Origin: Terrilactibacillus laevilacticus
Lineage (GTDB): Bacteria > Bacillota > Bacilli > Bacillales > Sporolactobacillaceae
NCBI RefSeq assembly: GCF_006517395.1
Contig: NZ_VDCY01000001.1
Span: 310,001-374,000, forward strand
DNA: 64,000 nt
Direction of reading: 5' to 3'
The translations under genes and the position numbers were made by a program. The stretch's first letter is position 1. Each line of letters starts with the position of its first letter. The notes below the pieces were generated by a model that saw only the letters and a list, made by a program, of their open reading frames with translations, did not search any database and was not told the origin of the DNA. Shown here piece by piece: positions 25,126 to 34,037 of the stretch.

Positions 25126-25206
25126 ATGAAATTTTACACAATTAAATTACCGAGATTCTTAGGCGGTTTTGTGAGAGCACTCCTCGGTTCCTTTAAAAAA
25201 GGATAA
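25126..25206 (+). CDS. spoVM: Stage V sporulation protein M
   Basis: 26-residue amphipathic peptide that recognises the convex forespore membrane and anchors the SpoIVA coat basement layer. The product MKFYTIKLPRFLGGFVRALL-GSFKKG differs from B. subtilis SpoVM only at a few conservative positions and keeps the helix-breaking Pro9. GGAGGAGG lies just upstream of the ATG. Position between thiN and rpmB matches B. subtilis. It shows that the organism sporulates. Confidence 0.97.
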   Translation: MKFYTIKLPRFLGGFVRALLGSFKKG

Positions 25207-25236
25207 CAAAAAGCACCCAATTGGGTGCCTTTTTGT
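25207..25236 (+). terminator. Intrinsic terminator of spoVM, bidirectional
   Basis: AAAAAGCACCC AATT GGGTGCCTTTTT: a perfect stem with A and T runs on both sides. It sits between convergent spoVM and rpmB and can serve both. Confidence 0.9.
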
Positions 25237-25278
25237 TAATTTCGGATGAAAGGATGATCACCTTTCAAACGAGTCTGA

Positions 25279-25467
25279 TTATACGCGTTCAACTAATCCT
25301 GCTTTAAGTGCTTTTGTAGATACATAAACACGTTTTGGTTTTCCATCTACAAGAATACGAACTTTTTGCAAGTTAGCTTTAAATTTACGTTTTGACTTAT
25401 TTTCAGCAAATGATCGGTTTTGACCAAATGATGTCGTTTTACCTGTTACGAAACATTTACGTCCCAT
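25279..25467 (-). CDS. rpmB: 50S ribosomal protein L28
   Basis: 62-residue L28 with [28 protein letters not shown] and a C-terminal [13 protein letters not shown]. The paired zinc cysteines of the C+ form are absent; a single Cys is present at position 5. A strong AGGAGGT site precedes the ATG on the minus strand. It faces away from yloU as in B. subtilis. Confidence 0.96.
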   Translation of the reverse strand: MGRKCFVTGKTTSFGQNRSFAENKSKRKFKANLQKVRILVDGKPKRVYVSTKALKAGLVERV

Positions 25468-25511
25468 TTTTAATATACCTCCTGCCTAGTAAATATACAA
25501 ATACGTATGTC

Positions 25512-25540
25512 ATTTTACCATGTTTATCATTCTTGCGCAA
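25512..25540 (-). promoter_or_regulatory. Promoter of rpmB
   Basis: On the minus strand TTGCGC is followed after 17 bases by TAAAAT, with TGG just before the -10 (extended -10). It lies 45 bases upstream of the rpmB ATG. Confidence 0.65.
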
Positions 25541-25694
25541 TCTTTGTACCGGTTCGTCAGCTATAAAGCTTTTTTGTTTCCTTTTAAAAAAATGGTCTAT
25601 ATAGTAAAATTAAAATGATTGAATCAAAGATACTAGATGATGATCCCGCATACCAACGGAAAAAATTTCACATTCAAACGAAATTCTCTTAATA

Positions 25695-25820
25695 GAGGAT
25701 GTTCAAAAAGTCATCAAATGGTAAGCTACGAATTCTCGACGCCCGCTCGTTTTTCCGGTCCTCAAAACAGCGCCGCCTTGATCTTCTTGCTTCTAATTTG
25801 TCGCCTTTTTGAACACGCAC
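25695..25820 (+). mobile_element. MITE copy S1 (shortest class, forward)
   Basis: 126 bp from GAGGATGTTCAAAAAG to TTTTTGAACACGCAC, flanked on both sides by the 5-bp duplication TAATA (25690-25694 and 25821-25825). It lacks the 28-bp internal hairpin segment present in the 153-154 bp copies. It occupies the rpmB-yloU divergent intergenic region. A small open frame runs through it but is only repeat sequence. Confidence 0.9.
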
Positions 25821-25845
25821 TAATACAATGAAAGCAAATACACAT

Positions 25846-25854
25846 TGATATAAT
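25846..25854 (+). promoter_or_regulatory. Candidate extended -10 promoter for yloU
   Basis: TTGATATAAT gives a perfect -10 box preceded by TGN; no good -35 is seen. It lies 22 bases before the yloU ATG and just downstream of repeat S1. Confidence 0.4.
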
Positions 25855-25875
25855 TATAAGAAAGTGGGGATTTAA

Positions 25876-26241
25876 ATGTCACTTGAATTAAAAAGTAAGT
25901 TGGGCAGCGTAGAAGTAACGAATGACGTCATAGCCAACCTTACAGGTGGTTTAGTTAGTCAATGCCCAGGAGTTGTTGGCATGGCCTCTCGCCAGCAATT
26001 GAAAGATGGTTTTGCTGAACTATTAAAAAAAGACAATTATTCTCGAGGGATTGTTGTTCGCTTTGATGAATCTGACACGCTATCAATCGACGTTTATATT
26101 ATCGTGAGTTATGGCTCCCGAATTTCTGAGGTCGCTCATCAAATACAATCTGAGGTACGGCAAGGAATACAAGTCATGCTTGGCGTTTTAGTTGAAACGA
26201 TCAATGTATTTGTACAAGGAGTAAGAGTAGAAAACGAATAA
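25876..26241 (+). CDS. yloU: Asp23/Gls24 family envelope stress protein YloU
   Basis: 121-residue Asp23-domain protein with GSVEVTNDVIANLTGGLVSQ, CPGVVGM, and a C-terminal VNVFVQGV-like strand (INVFVQGVRVENE). Family members associate with the membrane and envelope stress; exact role unknown. GTGGGGA precedes the ATG. In B. subtilis its partner fakA (yloV) follows, but here it is missing and a structured element lies before recG. Confidence 0.92.
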   Translation: MSLELKSKLGSVEVTNDVIANLTGGLVSQCPGVVGMASRQQLKDGFAELLKKDNYSRGIVVRFDESDTLSIDVYIIVSYGSRISEVAHQIQSEVRQGIQVMLGVLVETINVFVQGVRVENE

Positions 26242-26285
26242 AACCCAATTAACATTGGGTTATAGCTATGGCTATGACTTAATAT

Positions 26286-26420
26286 AGTGAAACTTAAAGT
26301 GGTGGTCTCCCATCTTCCGCCGGGGCGTCAGTCAGATTCAAATGTTCTAATCAAGTGTAAAAGACAGTACGCTTTGTCTTTATATTTGAAGTTTGAATCC
26401 AAAAAAAGCAGATGGGATAA
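26286..26420 (+). repeat. Structured element R3 between yloU and recG
   Basis: Begins AGTGAAACTT and ends GGGATAA, the same end motifs as R1. Three nested stems are visible: TCCCATCT (26308)/AGATGGGA (26410), GATTCAAA (26335)/TTTGAATC (26392), and AAGACA (26361)/TGTCTT (26375). The interior is unlike R1. It sits exactly where fakA, sdaAB and sdaAA are found in B. subtilis. Non-coding; possibly a folded RNA. Confidence 0.6.
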
Positions 26421-26454
26421 GAAAATCTACATATAAGAAAGGTAAAATAAGACT

Positions 26455-28503
26455 ATGACTCGCCAAGTTATGAAAAGTCAAACGAGTGTTATTCAAGGTG
26501 TGGGAGAAAGTCTCTCTGAAGAATTGCATCAAATGAAATTAGATACCGTTGAGGATGTCCTTAATTACTTTCCTTATCGTTACAATCATTATGAAATAAA
26601 AGACTTATCAGAAGCTGTTCATGATGAAATGATCACAATCGAAGGGAAAGTACAAAGTGAGCCGTTGATACGGTTTTTTTCACGAAAAAAATCGCGACTT
26701 ACAGCCAAATTACTGGTTGGTCGGTATCTTGTTACAATAGTCGCCTTTAATCGTCCTTTTTTAAAAAATCAACTCAAACTTGGTGAACAAGTGACCGTCA
26801 CTGGCAAATGGGATCAACACCGAGGAACTTTGACGATTGGAGAACTACATAAAGGCTCCATACCTGACTCCTCACGTATCGAACCCGTTTATGCCGTAAA
26901 AGGGCGTGTCACTGTCAAAAAAATGAGGCGTATTCTCCAAAACAGTTTAGAACAATTTTCAAAAGATATCGTGGATGATCTTCCGCCCTTTTTTTTAACA
27001 AGATACAGGCTAATGACGAGGCAAGACGCCGTACAAGAGATACATTTTCCCACTTCGAGGGAACGTTTAAAGCAAGCAAGAAGACGGTTGGTCTACGATG
27101 AACTATTCTTGTTTCAACTTAAGCTCCAAGCCTATAAAATGTCGAAAAGAGTAGCAACAAATGGTGGCCAGGCCTCTATATCAATTGATCAAGTAAAAGA
27201 TTTTATAAACACCCTACCTTTTGAACTCACTGAAGCACAAAAAAAGGTAACAAAGGAAATCTTGGATGATTTACATCGTCCGTATCATATGAATCGGCTA
27301 TTACAAGGAGACGTGGGATCAGGGAAAACTGTGGTTGCGGCGATTGCCTTATTTGCCGTTGCTTCTAGTGGATATCAAGGGGCTCTAATGGTCCCTACTG
27401 AAATTCTTGCTGAACAGCATACGGAAAGTTTAAAAGCGATGTTTAAGCCGTTTTCAATCGAAATCGATCTTTTAACAAGTTCGGTGAAAGGGAAAAGGCG
27501 GCAGGATATTCTTGAAAAAATTAAAATGGGTCAGACTGGAATTGTCATTGGAACACATGCCCTTATTCAAGAGAAGGTCGAATTTAATCATCTAAGGTTA
27601 GTCGTTACCGATGAACAACATCGATTTGGAGTTGAGCAGAGAAGACTTTTAAAAGAAAAAGGGAAAGAAGCGGATGTCCTTTTCATGACGGCTACACCAA
27701 TCCCTAGAACACTCGCTATTTCCGCTTTTGGAGATATGGATGTCTCAACGATTGATCAATTACCTTCAGGCAGAAAGAAAATTAAAACTTACTGGGTAAA
27801 AACGGATATGCTCCCACGAATTCTAGCTTTCATACAGAAAGAATTATCTACAGGTAGACAGGCCTACATCATCACGCCATTAATTGAAGAATCTGAGCAA
27901 CTCGATGTTCAAAATGCTATTGATGTTCATGCCCAGTTGCAGCAGTACTTTAAATCCTATACAGTCGGTCTTATGCATGGTAAATTGACAGCACAAGAAA
28001 AAGAGGATGTTATGACCGCATTTAAGGAGAATCAATCTCAAATTCTTGTTTCAACCACAGTTGTTGAGGTTGGAGTGAATGTACCTAATGCCTCTCTTAT
28101 GGTCATATACGATGCAGAACGGTTCGGTTTATCACAATTACATCAATTAAGAGGTCGTGTCGGACGAGGAGAATATCAATCTTATTGTATTCTTATATCT
28201 GAGGCTAAGTCACAAGAAAGTCAAGAGAGAATGAGAATGATGTGTGAAACAACAGATGGATTTGAACTTGCTGAATTCGATTTGAAATTACGAGGTCCTG
28301 GAGACTTTTTTGGCAAAAAACAAAGTGGTCTTCCTGAATTTCGATTAGCAGATCTAACTCATGATTATCGGACGCTTGCTGTTGCAAGACAAGATGCTGC
28401 AGACCTTTTGACAAAAAAAGAGTTCTGGAAAGAAGATGTCTTCTCAAATTTAAGGGTATATCTGAAAGATTCAGGAGTTCTAGAGGGAGAACGTTTGGAT
28501 TAA
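26455..28503 (+). CDS. recG: ATP-dependent DNA helicase RecG
   Basis: Branch-migrating helicase for fork regression and recombination intermediates. 682 residues: N-terminal wedge (OB) domain, then a superfamily 2 core with Walker A LLQGDVGSGKTVVA, DEQH box, TATPIPRTLA, and motif VI QLRGRVGRGEYQSYC; C-terminal LRGPGDFFGKKQSGLPEF. AAGAAAGG precedes the ATG. Confidence 0.96.
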   Translation: MTRQVMKSQTSVIQGVGESLSEELHQMKLDTVEDVLNYFPYRYNHYEIKDLSEAVHDEMITIEGKVQSEPLIRFFSRKKSRLTAKLLVGRYLVTIVAFNRPFLKNQLKLGEQVTVTGKWDQHRGTLTIGELHKGSIPDSSRIEPVYAVKGRVTVKKMRRILQNSLEQFSKDIVDDLPPFFLTRYRLMTRQDAVQEIHFPTSRERLKQARRRLVYDELFLFQLKLQAYKMSKRVATNGGQASISIDQVKDFINTLPFELTEAQKKVTKEILDDLHRPYHMNRLLQGDVGSGKTVVAAIALFAVASSGYQGALMVPTEILAEQHTESLKAMFKPFSIEIDLLTSSVKGKRRQDILEKIKMGQTGIVIGTHALIQEKVEFNHLRLVVTDEQHRFGVEQRRLLKEKGKEADVLFMTATPIPRTLAISAFGDMDVSTIDQLPSGRKKIKTYWVKTDMLPRILAFIQKELSTGRQAYIITPLIEESEQLDVQNAIDVHAQLQQYFKSYTVGLMHGKLTAQEKEDVMTAFKENQSQILVSTTVVEVGVNVPNASLMVIYDAERFGLSQLHQLRGRVGRGEYQSYCILISEAKSQESQERMRMMCETTDGFELAEFDLKLRGPGDFFGKKQSGLPEFRLADLTHDYRTLAVARQDAADLLTKKEFWKEDVFSNLRVYLKDSGVLEGERLD

Positions 28504-28614
28504 ATCGATTAAGTTACTAAAAATACGTGTACAAAAAGATGAAAAATGGGTGTTCCATGAAACGTTAATAGGACAACTAAACGGCTATTTTTCTTAGGCT
28601 ATTTGAACATTTAC

Positions 28615-28667
28615 TTGAAATGATCACGCAACTCTTATATACTACCTATTAGTACCTAGTCTTAATA
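28615..28667 (+). promoter_or_regulatory. fapR promoter with overlapping FapR operator
   Basis: TTGAAA (28615) and TATACT (28638) are spaced by 17 bases. Immediately downstream, ATTAGTACCTAGTCTTAATA (28648-28667) matches the known FapR operator essentially base for base. The repressor would therefore bind over the initial transcribed region, as in B. subtilis, and control fapR-plsX-fabD-fabG; release is by malonyl-CoA or malonyl-ACP. Confidence 0.92.
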
Positions 28668-28683
28668 GTGGCGGTGGCTTTTT

Positions 28684-29271
28684 ATGAAAAAGCGAAAGCA
28701 AGAAAGGCAAAAATTATTAAAAGAAACGATTTCTGAAAATCCTTTTATAACGGATGGGGAACTTGCCGAACAATTTCAAGTCAGCATTCAGACGATTCGT
28801 CTTGATCGACTTGAACTATCAATTCCCGAGTTAAGGGAAAGAATTAAACATGTTGCCAAGCGAACATTCGATGATGTAAAAGCCCTTTATGCCGATGAAG
28901 TCATTGGTGAAATCGTAGACTTACAGTTGGATCAAAGTGCCATTTCTATTTTAGAAATAAAAAAAGAACACGTATTTACACGAACAGGTATTGCTAGAGG
29001 TCATCATCTTTTTGCCCAAGCCAATTCGCTTGCTGTGGCTGTTATTGACGATGAGCTTGCCTTAACTGCAAAAGCAAATATTCATTTTGTTCGGCAAGTA
29101 CAAGTTGGTGAACGTGTCGTTGCCAAAGCAAGAGTGACGCAAGTTGAACGAGTGAGGACAATGGTTGAAGTTAATAGTTTTGTAGGTTCAGAAAGTGTGT
29201 TTAAGGGAAGTTTTACAATGTATCGTTCCCATTTGGAAGGGGGAAATAACCACCATGAAGTTAGCAATTGA
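28684..29271 (+). CDS. fapR: Transcription factor FapR (fatty acid and phospholipid biosynthesis regulator)
   Basis: 195-residue repressor of lipid synthesis that senses malonyl-CoA. N-terminal DeoR-like helix-turn-helix ([33 protein letters not shown], residues about 20-55) and a C-terminal hot-dog ligand-binding domain ([17 protein letters not shown]...[20 protein letters not shown]). It auto-regulates through the operator directly upstream. It overlaps plsX by 17 bases. Confidence 0.96.
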   Translation: MKKRKQERQKLLKETISENPFITDGELAEQFQVSIQTIRLDRLELSIPELRERIKHVAKRTFDDVKALYADEVIGEIVDLQLDQSAISILEIKKEHVFTRTGIARGHHLFAQANSLAVAVIDDELALTAKANIHFVRQVQVGERVVAKARVTQVERVRTMVEVNSFVGSESVFKGSFTMYRSHLEGGNNHHEVSN

Positions 29272-30274
29272 TGCCATGGGTGGTGACCATGCACCAGATG
29301 AGATTGTGAAAGGTGCCATGCTTGCTGCAAATGAATATCCAGAAATTCAGTTTATCCTTGTTGGAGACGAAAATAAAATAAAACCAATTGTTGGAGATCA
29401 TCCTCAATTTGAAATTCTACATACAATCGAAAAGATCGAAGGTACGGATTCGCCCGTTAAAGCTGTACGAAAGAAAAAGCAAGCATCGATGGTCCTTGCT
29501 ATAAATGAAGTAAAAGAAGGGCATGCTGATGCTGTTATTTCAGCTGGAAATACTGGCGCACTGATGACAGCGGGATTATTTGGAGTTGGAAGGATTAAAG
29601 GTATAGATCGGCCTGGTCTTGCCCCTACTTTACCTACTTTAAAAGAAAGTAAAGGGTTTTTATTAGTAGACGCCGGATCAAATATGGACGCCAAGCCAGA
29701 ACATTTATTACAATATGCGATCATGGGTTCTATTTATTCGGAAAAAGTGTTGAATATCACTTCCCCGCGGGTAGGTTTGCTTAATGTGGGTGAAGAGCCT
29801 GGTAAAGGTAATGAATTGTGTAAACAAACGTATAAATTATTACAAGAAGCCCCGATTCATTTCATCGGAAATGTCGAATCACGTGAATTACTCGAAGGTA
29901 TAGCAGACGTTGTGGTTTGTGATGGCTTTTCCGGTAATCTTGTTTTAAAGACCATGGAAGGTACAGGTATGTCTCTATTTTCATTGTTAAAAGAAAAACT
30001 AACAGGTTCTTTATTGACAAAAGTAATAGCAGGTCTACTTTATCCCAAATTCCGTGGTATAAAAAAACAAATGGATTATTCGACATATGGAGGAGCTTGT
30101 TTGTTTGGTCTTCGTGCACCAGTCATTAAAGCCCATGGTTCGTCTAATGCGAGTGCCATTCAATCTTCCATACGCCAAGCAAAACTTTTTGTAGATAAAA
30201 ATGTTGTTGAAATGATTGAAAAAAAAGTACAAGAAATTGACATGAAGTCCATTAAGGAGGATAACGGTGAATAA
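29255..30274 (+). CDS. plsX: Phosphate acyltransferase PlsX
   Basis: Makes acyl-phosphate from acyl-ACP to start phospholipid synthesis. About 339 residues beginning [14 protein letters not shown], with [16 protein letters not shown] and [14 protein letters not shown]. The ATG at 29255 (after GGAAGGGGG) is preferred to an in-frame start at 29195 because the family starts with this motif. It overlaps both fapR and fabD. Confidence 0.96.
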   Translation: MKLAIDAMGGDHAPDEIVKGAMLAANEYPEIQFILVGDENKIKPIVGDHPQFEILHTIEKIEGTDSPVKAVRKKKQASMVLAINEVKEGHADAVISAGNTGALMTAGLFGVGRIKGIDRPGLAPTLPTLKESKGFLLVDAGSNMDAKPEHLLQYAIMGSIYSEKVLNITSPRVGLLNVGEEPGKGNELCKQTYKLLQEAPIHFIGNVESRELLEGIADVVVCDGFSGNLVLKTMEGTGMSLFSLLKEKLTGSLLTKVIAGLLYPKFRGIKKQMDYSTYGGACLFGLRAPVIKAHGSSNASAIQSSIRQAKLFVDKNVVEMIEKKVQEIDMKSIKEDNGE

Positions 30275-31211
30275 AATAGCGTTTGTATTTCCTGGGCAAG
30301 GATCACAGCAGGTCGGTATGGGGAAAGATGTGATTCATGCTTATAATCAAGCTAAGGTCATATTTAACCAAGCAGATGATCGGTTAGGTGTTCCTTTATC
30401 TCAGATCATACTAAATGGACCAGAAGAAGAGCTGAAAAAAACAGAAAACACTCAGCCAGCCATAGTGACTGTTAGTGTCGCTTTGTATGAATTATTAAAA
30501 CAAGCAGGTATTAAACCTGATTTTACTTGCGGACATAGTTTAGGAGAATATAGCGCTCTTGTGGCATCAGGATCCCTTTCATTTGACGATGCTGTCTATG
30601 CTGTTAGGCGTCGTGGTCTCTATATGGAAGAAGCGGTACCTAGTGGATCTGGCGCAATGTCGGCTGTCTTAGGCATGAAAGCAGATAAACTTAAAGACAT
30701 TTGTAGTAAAGTGACTCTTGATGGAGAGACTGTTCAAGTAGCTAATCACAACTCCCCAAGTCAGATTGTGATCTCTGGTTCAAAAGAAGGTGTAGAAAAG
30801 GCTTCCATTCTTGCGAAAGAACAAGGTGCAAAACGTATCGTACCTTTAAATGTTAGTGGCCCCTTCCACTCTACTTTAATGGCACCTGCTGCAGAGAAAT
30901 TCAGCCAAACATTACAAGAAATAACGATTCACAATGCTGAAATACCAGTGATTGCTAATGTCACTGCGGATGTAGAAAAACAAGCAGATCAAATTTCTGA
31001 TTTGTTAATAAAACAATTGACATCACCTGTTCGTTGGGTAGAATCAATCGAAAAATTAAAATCACTTGGTGTAGATACATATGTTGAAGTTGGTCCAGGG
31101 AATGTATTATCTGGATTAATTAAAAAAATAGATCGTCAGGCAACGATTTTACAAGTGAATTCGGTGGAAACATTAGAACCTGCACTTGAAGTGTTAGAGG
31201 GGAGAAAATAA
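30267..31211 (+). CDS. fabD: Malonyl-CoA:ACP transacylase
   Basis: Transfers malonyl from CoA to acyl carrier protein. 314 residues: [16 protein letters not shown], nucleophile Ser in [11 protein letters not shown], an Arg in the [10 protein letters not shown] segment, and the catalytic His in [12 protein letters not shown] start with TAAGGAGG upstream; overlaps plsX. Confidence 0.96.
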   Translation: MNKIAFVFPGQGSQQVGMGKDVIHAYNQAKVIFNQADDRLGVPLSQIILNGPEEELKKTENTQPAIVTVSVALYELLKQAGIKPDFTCGHSLGEYSALVASGSLSFDDAVYAVRRRGLYMEEAVPSGSGAMSAVLGMKADKLKDICSKVTLDGETVQVANHNSPSQIVISGSKEGVEKASILAKEQGAKRIVPLNVSGPFHSTLMAPAAEKFSQTLQEITIHNAEIPVIANVTADVEKQADQISDLLIKQLTSPVRWVESIEKLKSLGVDTYVEVGPGNVLSGLIKKIDRQATILQVNSVETLEPALEVLEGRK

Positions 31212-31213
31212 AT

Positions 31214-31957
31214 ATGTTAGAAGGAAAGGTGGCCCTAGTAACCGGTGCTTCAAGAGGAATTGGACGTGCCATAGCCCTTACTCTTGCCAAGGCTGGTGCC
31301 TCAGTCGTTGTTAATTATGCAGGTAATCAAGCCCTTGCCGAAAAGGTTGTTGAGGAAGCAAAATCTTATGGTGTTAAAGCTTCTCTTTACCAATGTAATG
31401 TCGCTGATACTAAAGCGGTTCAAGACATGATTAAATCAATTGTAGAATCCTATGGTCGATTGGATATTCTAGTCAATAATGCTGGGATTACGCGGGATAC
31501 ATTACTGATGCGTATGAAAGAAGATGATTGGGATAGCGTATTAAGTATCAATTTAAAAGGGGTATTTAATACAACAAAGGCTGTAACTCGGCAAATGATG
31601 AAACAAAAAAGTGGACGTATTATTAACGTTTCATCTGTTGTCGGAATTATAGGCAACCCAGGACAAGCTAATTACGTTGCTGCAAAAGCAGGTGTCATCG
31701 GGCTGACTAAATCGACAGCAAGAGAGCTTGCACCAAGAAATATTACGGTTAATGCTATTGCTCCTGGTTTTATTGCGACAGATATGACGGAAGATCTACC
31801 TGAAGAAATTAAAGAACAAATGAAAAAACAAATTCCACTAAATTACTTTGGAGAACCTGACGACGTTGCAGCTGTTGTTAAGTTTTTAGCAAGTGAAGAT
31901 AGCCGCTATATGACAGGACAAATATTAAATATTGACGGTGGCATGGTAATGCAGTAA
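31214..31957 (+). CDS. fabG: 3-oxoacyl-ACP reductase
   Basis: NADPH-dependent reductase of the FAS II cycle. 247 residues of the short-chain dehydrogenase fold: cofactor motif [24 protein letters not shown], catalytic Ser in NVSSVVG, and YVAAKAG (Tyr and Lys). Two bases after fabD. acpP normally follows closely; here 352 bases including MITE S2 intervene. Confidence 0.96.
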   Translation: MLEGKVALVTGASRGIGRAIALTLAKAGASVVVNYAGNQALAEKVVEEAKSYGVKASLYQCNVADTKAVQDMIKSIVESYGRLDILVNNAGITRDTLLMRMKEDDWDSVLSINLKGVFNTTKAVTRQMMKQKSGRIINVSSVVGIIGNPGQANYVAAKAGVIGLTKSTARELAPRNITVNAIAPGFIATDMTEDLPEEIKEQMKKQIPLNYFGEPDDVAAVVKFLASEDSRYMTGQILNIDGGMVMQ

Positions 31958-32079
31958 AGTTATTGGTTGTAGTTATTTATTTTCATATGGGACAAGATTG
32001 ATTGATATTTAATAAACATAGGTTGAGTTAATAACTATGTAGATCATGATAAACGTGTATAAATTCAAGCTTGTTTAAA

Positions 32080-32233
32080 GAGGTTGTTCAAAAAGTCACC
32101 AAATGATAAGCTACGAATTCTCGACGCCCGCTCGTTTTTCCGGTCCTCATGTAGCAAAACCTACATTCTGGTCCTCAAAACAGCGCCGCCTTGATCTTCT
32201 TGCTTCTAATTTGTCACCTTTTTGAACACGTAC
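32080..32233 (+). mobile_element. MITE copy S2 (mid class, forward) between fabG and acpP
   Basis: 154 bp, GAGGTTGTTCAAAAAGTCAC to TTTTTGAACACGTAC, flanked by a perfect TTAAA duplication (32075-32079, 32234-32238). It splits the conserved fabG-acpP pair. Its right end carries TTGTCA at 32211, and TAAAAT lies 18 bases further at 32235, partly formed by the target duplication; this resembles an outward promoter facing acpP. Confidence 0.93.
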
Positions 32234-32309
32234 TTAAAATAATACTTTACGAAGATCTGTTTTATTGGTATTTTAAAGATCGAAACCCAATTGAGAGGAG
32301 GTGACAGAC

Positions 32310-32546
32310 ATGGCAGAAGATATTTTAGAACGTGTGAAGAAAATTGTCGTTGACCGCCTAGGTGTTGACGAAGCTGATGTAAAACCTGAAGCATCATTTA
32401 AAGAAGATCTTGATGCGGATTCACTCGATATCGTTGAGCTTGTCATGGAATTAGAAGATGAGTTTGGTTTGGAAATTTCGGATGAAGATGCTGAAAAGAT
32501 TTTAACTGTTGGCAATGTAATAGATTACATAAAAAGCCATCAATAA
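32310..32546 (+). CDS. acpP: Acyl carrier protein
   Basis: 78-residue acidic carrier; Ser in [15 protein letters not shown] takes the 4'-phosphopantetheine arm. GAGGAGGTG lies seven bases upstream of the ATG at 32310, which decides the start over the in-frame GTG at 32301. It is the central substrate carrier for FabD and FabG and for PlsX. Followed by a terminator. Confidence 0.97.
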   Translation: MAEDILERVKKIVVDRLGVDEADVKPEASFKEDLDADSLDIVELVMELEDEFGLEISDEDAEKILTVGNVIDYIKSHQ

Positions 32547-32559
32547 ATGAAATAACTTT

Positions 32560-32592
32560 GAAGTCCCGTATGTTAAAAACGCGGGACTTTAG
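32560..32592 (+). terminator. Terminator after acpP
   Basis: AAGTCCCG and CGGGACTT form an 8-bp stem with a 13-base loop, followed by TAGATTTATAG. Moderately T-rich tail. Confidence 0.65.
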
Positions 32593-32618
32593 ATTTATAG
32601 TTATTAGGGGGGATAGTC

Positions 32619-33353
32619 ATGGTGAGGGCCAAGCGAGCTCGCGAATATGAAAGAGAGATAACTGAACGGCTCCGTGGTTTTTTAGCAAAACATAGATTGT
32701 CGTTTAAAGATGAAACGCTATTAAAACAAGCCTTTACTCATTCATCGTATGTGAATGAGCATCGTCGTCATATTCGAAAAGATAATGAACGTTTAGAGTT
32801 TTTAGGAGATGCCGTTCTTGAATTGCTTGTTTCTCAATATTTATTTAAGCATCATCCAGAAATGAGCGAAGGGGACATGACGAAATTAAGAGCTGCGGTT
32901 GTATGTGAACCATCCTTAGTTTTATTTGCTCATGATCTAAATCTAGGAGAGTTAATTTTTCTTGGACGAGGAGAGGAAGCAACAGGAGGACGAGAAAGGC
33001 CAGCTTTACTTGCTGATGTGTTTGAAGCCTTTATTGGTTCGCTATATCTTGATCAAGGTATAGACACAGTTAATCATCTATTAGAAACCGTGATTTATCC
33101 AAAAATAGACGAAGGTGCTTTTTCCCATGTGATGGATTATAAAAGTCAGCTTCAGGAAACTATTCAACGGAATAATCTAGGTTCATTAACATATGAAATT
33201 GTGTCTGAATCTGGTCCAGCGCATCACAGGATATTTGTATCGAATGTTTTACTGGATAATAACGTGGTTGGCACTGGTAAAGGTCGCTCTAAAAAGGAAT
33301 CTGAACAATTTGCAGCGCGTGAAGCCATTGCTTCATTAAAAAAGCAAAAATGA
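32619..33353 (+). CDS. rnc: Ribonuclease III
   Basis: Double-strand-specific endonuclease for rRNA and mRNA processing. 244 residues: catalytic domain with the signature [14 protein letters not shown] and the second metal cluster [13 protein letters not shown], then a C-terminal double-stranded RNA-binding domain (MDYKSQLQE...[20 protein letters not shown]). AGGGGGGA precedes the ATG. A MITE starts 13 bases after the stop. Confidence 0.96.
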   Translation: MVRAKRAREYEREITERLRGFLAKHRLSFKDETLLKQAFTHSSYVNEHRRHIRKDNERLEFLGDAVLELLVSQYLFKHHPEMSEGDMTKLRAAVVCEPSLVLFAHDLNLGELIFLGRGEEATGGRERPALLADVFEAFIGSLYLDQGIDTVNHLLETVIYPKIDEGAFSHVMDYKSQLQETIQRNNLGSLTYEIVSESGPAHHRIFVSNVLLDNNVVGTGKGRSKKESEQFAAREAIASLKKQK

Positions 33354-33365
33354 CAAAGACTAGAA

Positions 33366-33518
33366 GTGCGTGTTCAAAAAGGTGACAAATTAGAAGCAAG
33401 AAGATCAAGGCGGCGCTGTTTTGAGGACCGGAATGTAGGTTTTTACTACATGAGGACCGGAAAAACAAGCGGGCGCCGAGGATTCGCACGATCATTTGTT
33501 GACTTTTTGAACAACCTC
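33366..33518 (-). mobile_element. MITE copy S3 (mid class, reverse)
   Basis: 153 bp, GTGCGTGTTCAAAAAGGTGA to TTTTTGAACAACCTC, with perfect TAGAA duplications (33361-33365 and 33519-33523). It begins 13 bases after the rnc stop. The internal hairpin with ATGTAG and CTACAT arms flanked by GAGGACCGGA repeats is clear in this copy. Confidence 0.93.
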
Positions 33519-33590
33519 TAGAAGTTGATTCTATTCGTATCTTTTATCGTCATAAATAATATGATGAGACTGATACTCATCCAAACTAGA

Positions 33591-33617
33591 AAAAAACCGG
33601 GGATCCCGGTTTTTTTC
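33591..33617 (+). terminator. Bidirectional terminator between rnc and the UPF0435 gene
   Basis: AAAAAACCGGG GATC CCGGTTTTTTT: near-perfect palindrome with A and T runs on both sides, between convergent genes. Confidence 0.88.
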
Positions 33618-33660
33618 ATTCAATACGTATAGTCTCAGAGCCCGATCGATAATCAAAAGA

Positions 33661-33882
33661 TTAGTTACGCAATCCTCGAAGTTCATCTAAAATAGCTTCA
33701 AGCTCACTGACACTAAATGATGATTTTTTATTAATAAGTTCATAAATATCATAAAGATCATCATACTTGTCTATTGAAAAGTCTTCAGCTCTTAGAAGAT
33801 CTTGATTGACGAGTTGGATTTTTTTCTTTATAACATCGATCATCTTTTCGATATTTTCCCTGCTTTTTATTTGCGAATCCAC
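33661..33882 (-). CDS. yfkK: UPF0435 (DUF1128) family protein, YfkK-like
   Basis: 73 residues, acidic and helical, with the family pattern ENIEKMIDVIKKK...DFSIDKYDDLYDIYELI...FSVSELEAILDELRGLR. I recognise it from recollection of the YfkK family; function is unknown. GTG start with GGGGTGA upstream. In B. subtilis yfkK lies elsewhere, so its position between rnc and smc, on the opposite strand, marks a local rearrangement. Confidence 0.8.
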   Translation of the reverse strand: MDSQIKSRENIEKMIDVIKKKIQLVNQDLLRAEDFSIDKYDDLYDIYELINKKSSFSVSELEAILDELRGLRN

Positions 33883-33991
33883 ATTGTCACCCCTTTTAAT
33901 TTTTTAATTTCAAGATAATTTCTTACTTAAATATCATTTTAACAAAAAGTAAATGATGTTGGAATGATTAGAAAGAAACTTTGTTCTCCCT

Positions 33992-34001
33992 ATGGTAAAA
34001 T
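33992..34001 (+). promoter_or_regulatory. Candidate extended -10 promoter for smc-ftsY
   Basis: ATGGTAAAAT gives a TGN-extended -10 (TAAAAT); no recognisable -35 at 17 bases. It lies 37 bases upstream of the smc ATG. Confidence 0.35.
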
Positions 34002-34037
34002 AGAAAAAGTGAATAGAATTAAGGAGGATAGATCGTT

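Noticed and set aside
25637-25831. 64-codon frame containing ARFSGPQNSAALIFLLL-like peptide; the same peptide appears in frames at 33289-33495 (minus) and 63275-63457
   Set aside because: The peptide is just a translation of the MITE interior, repeated because the repeat is repeated. No ribosome binding site or conservation outside the element.
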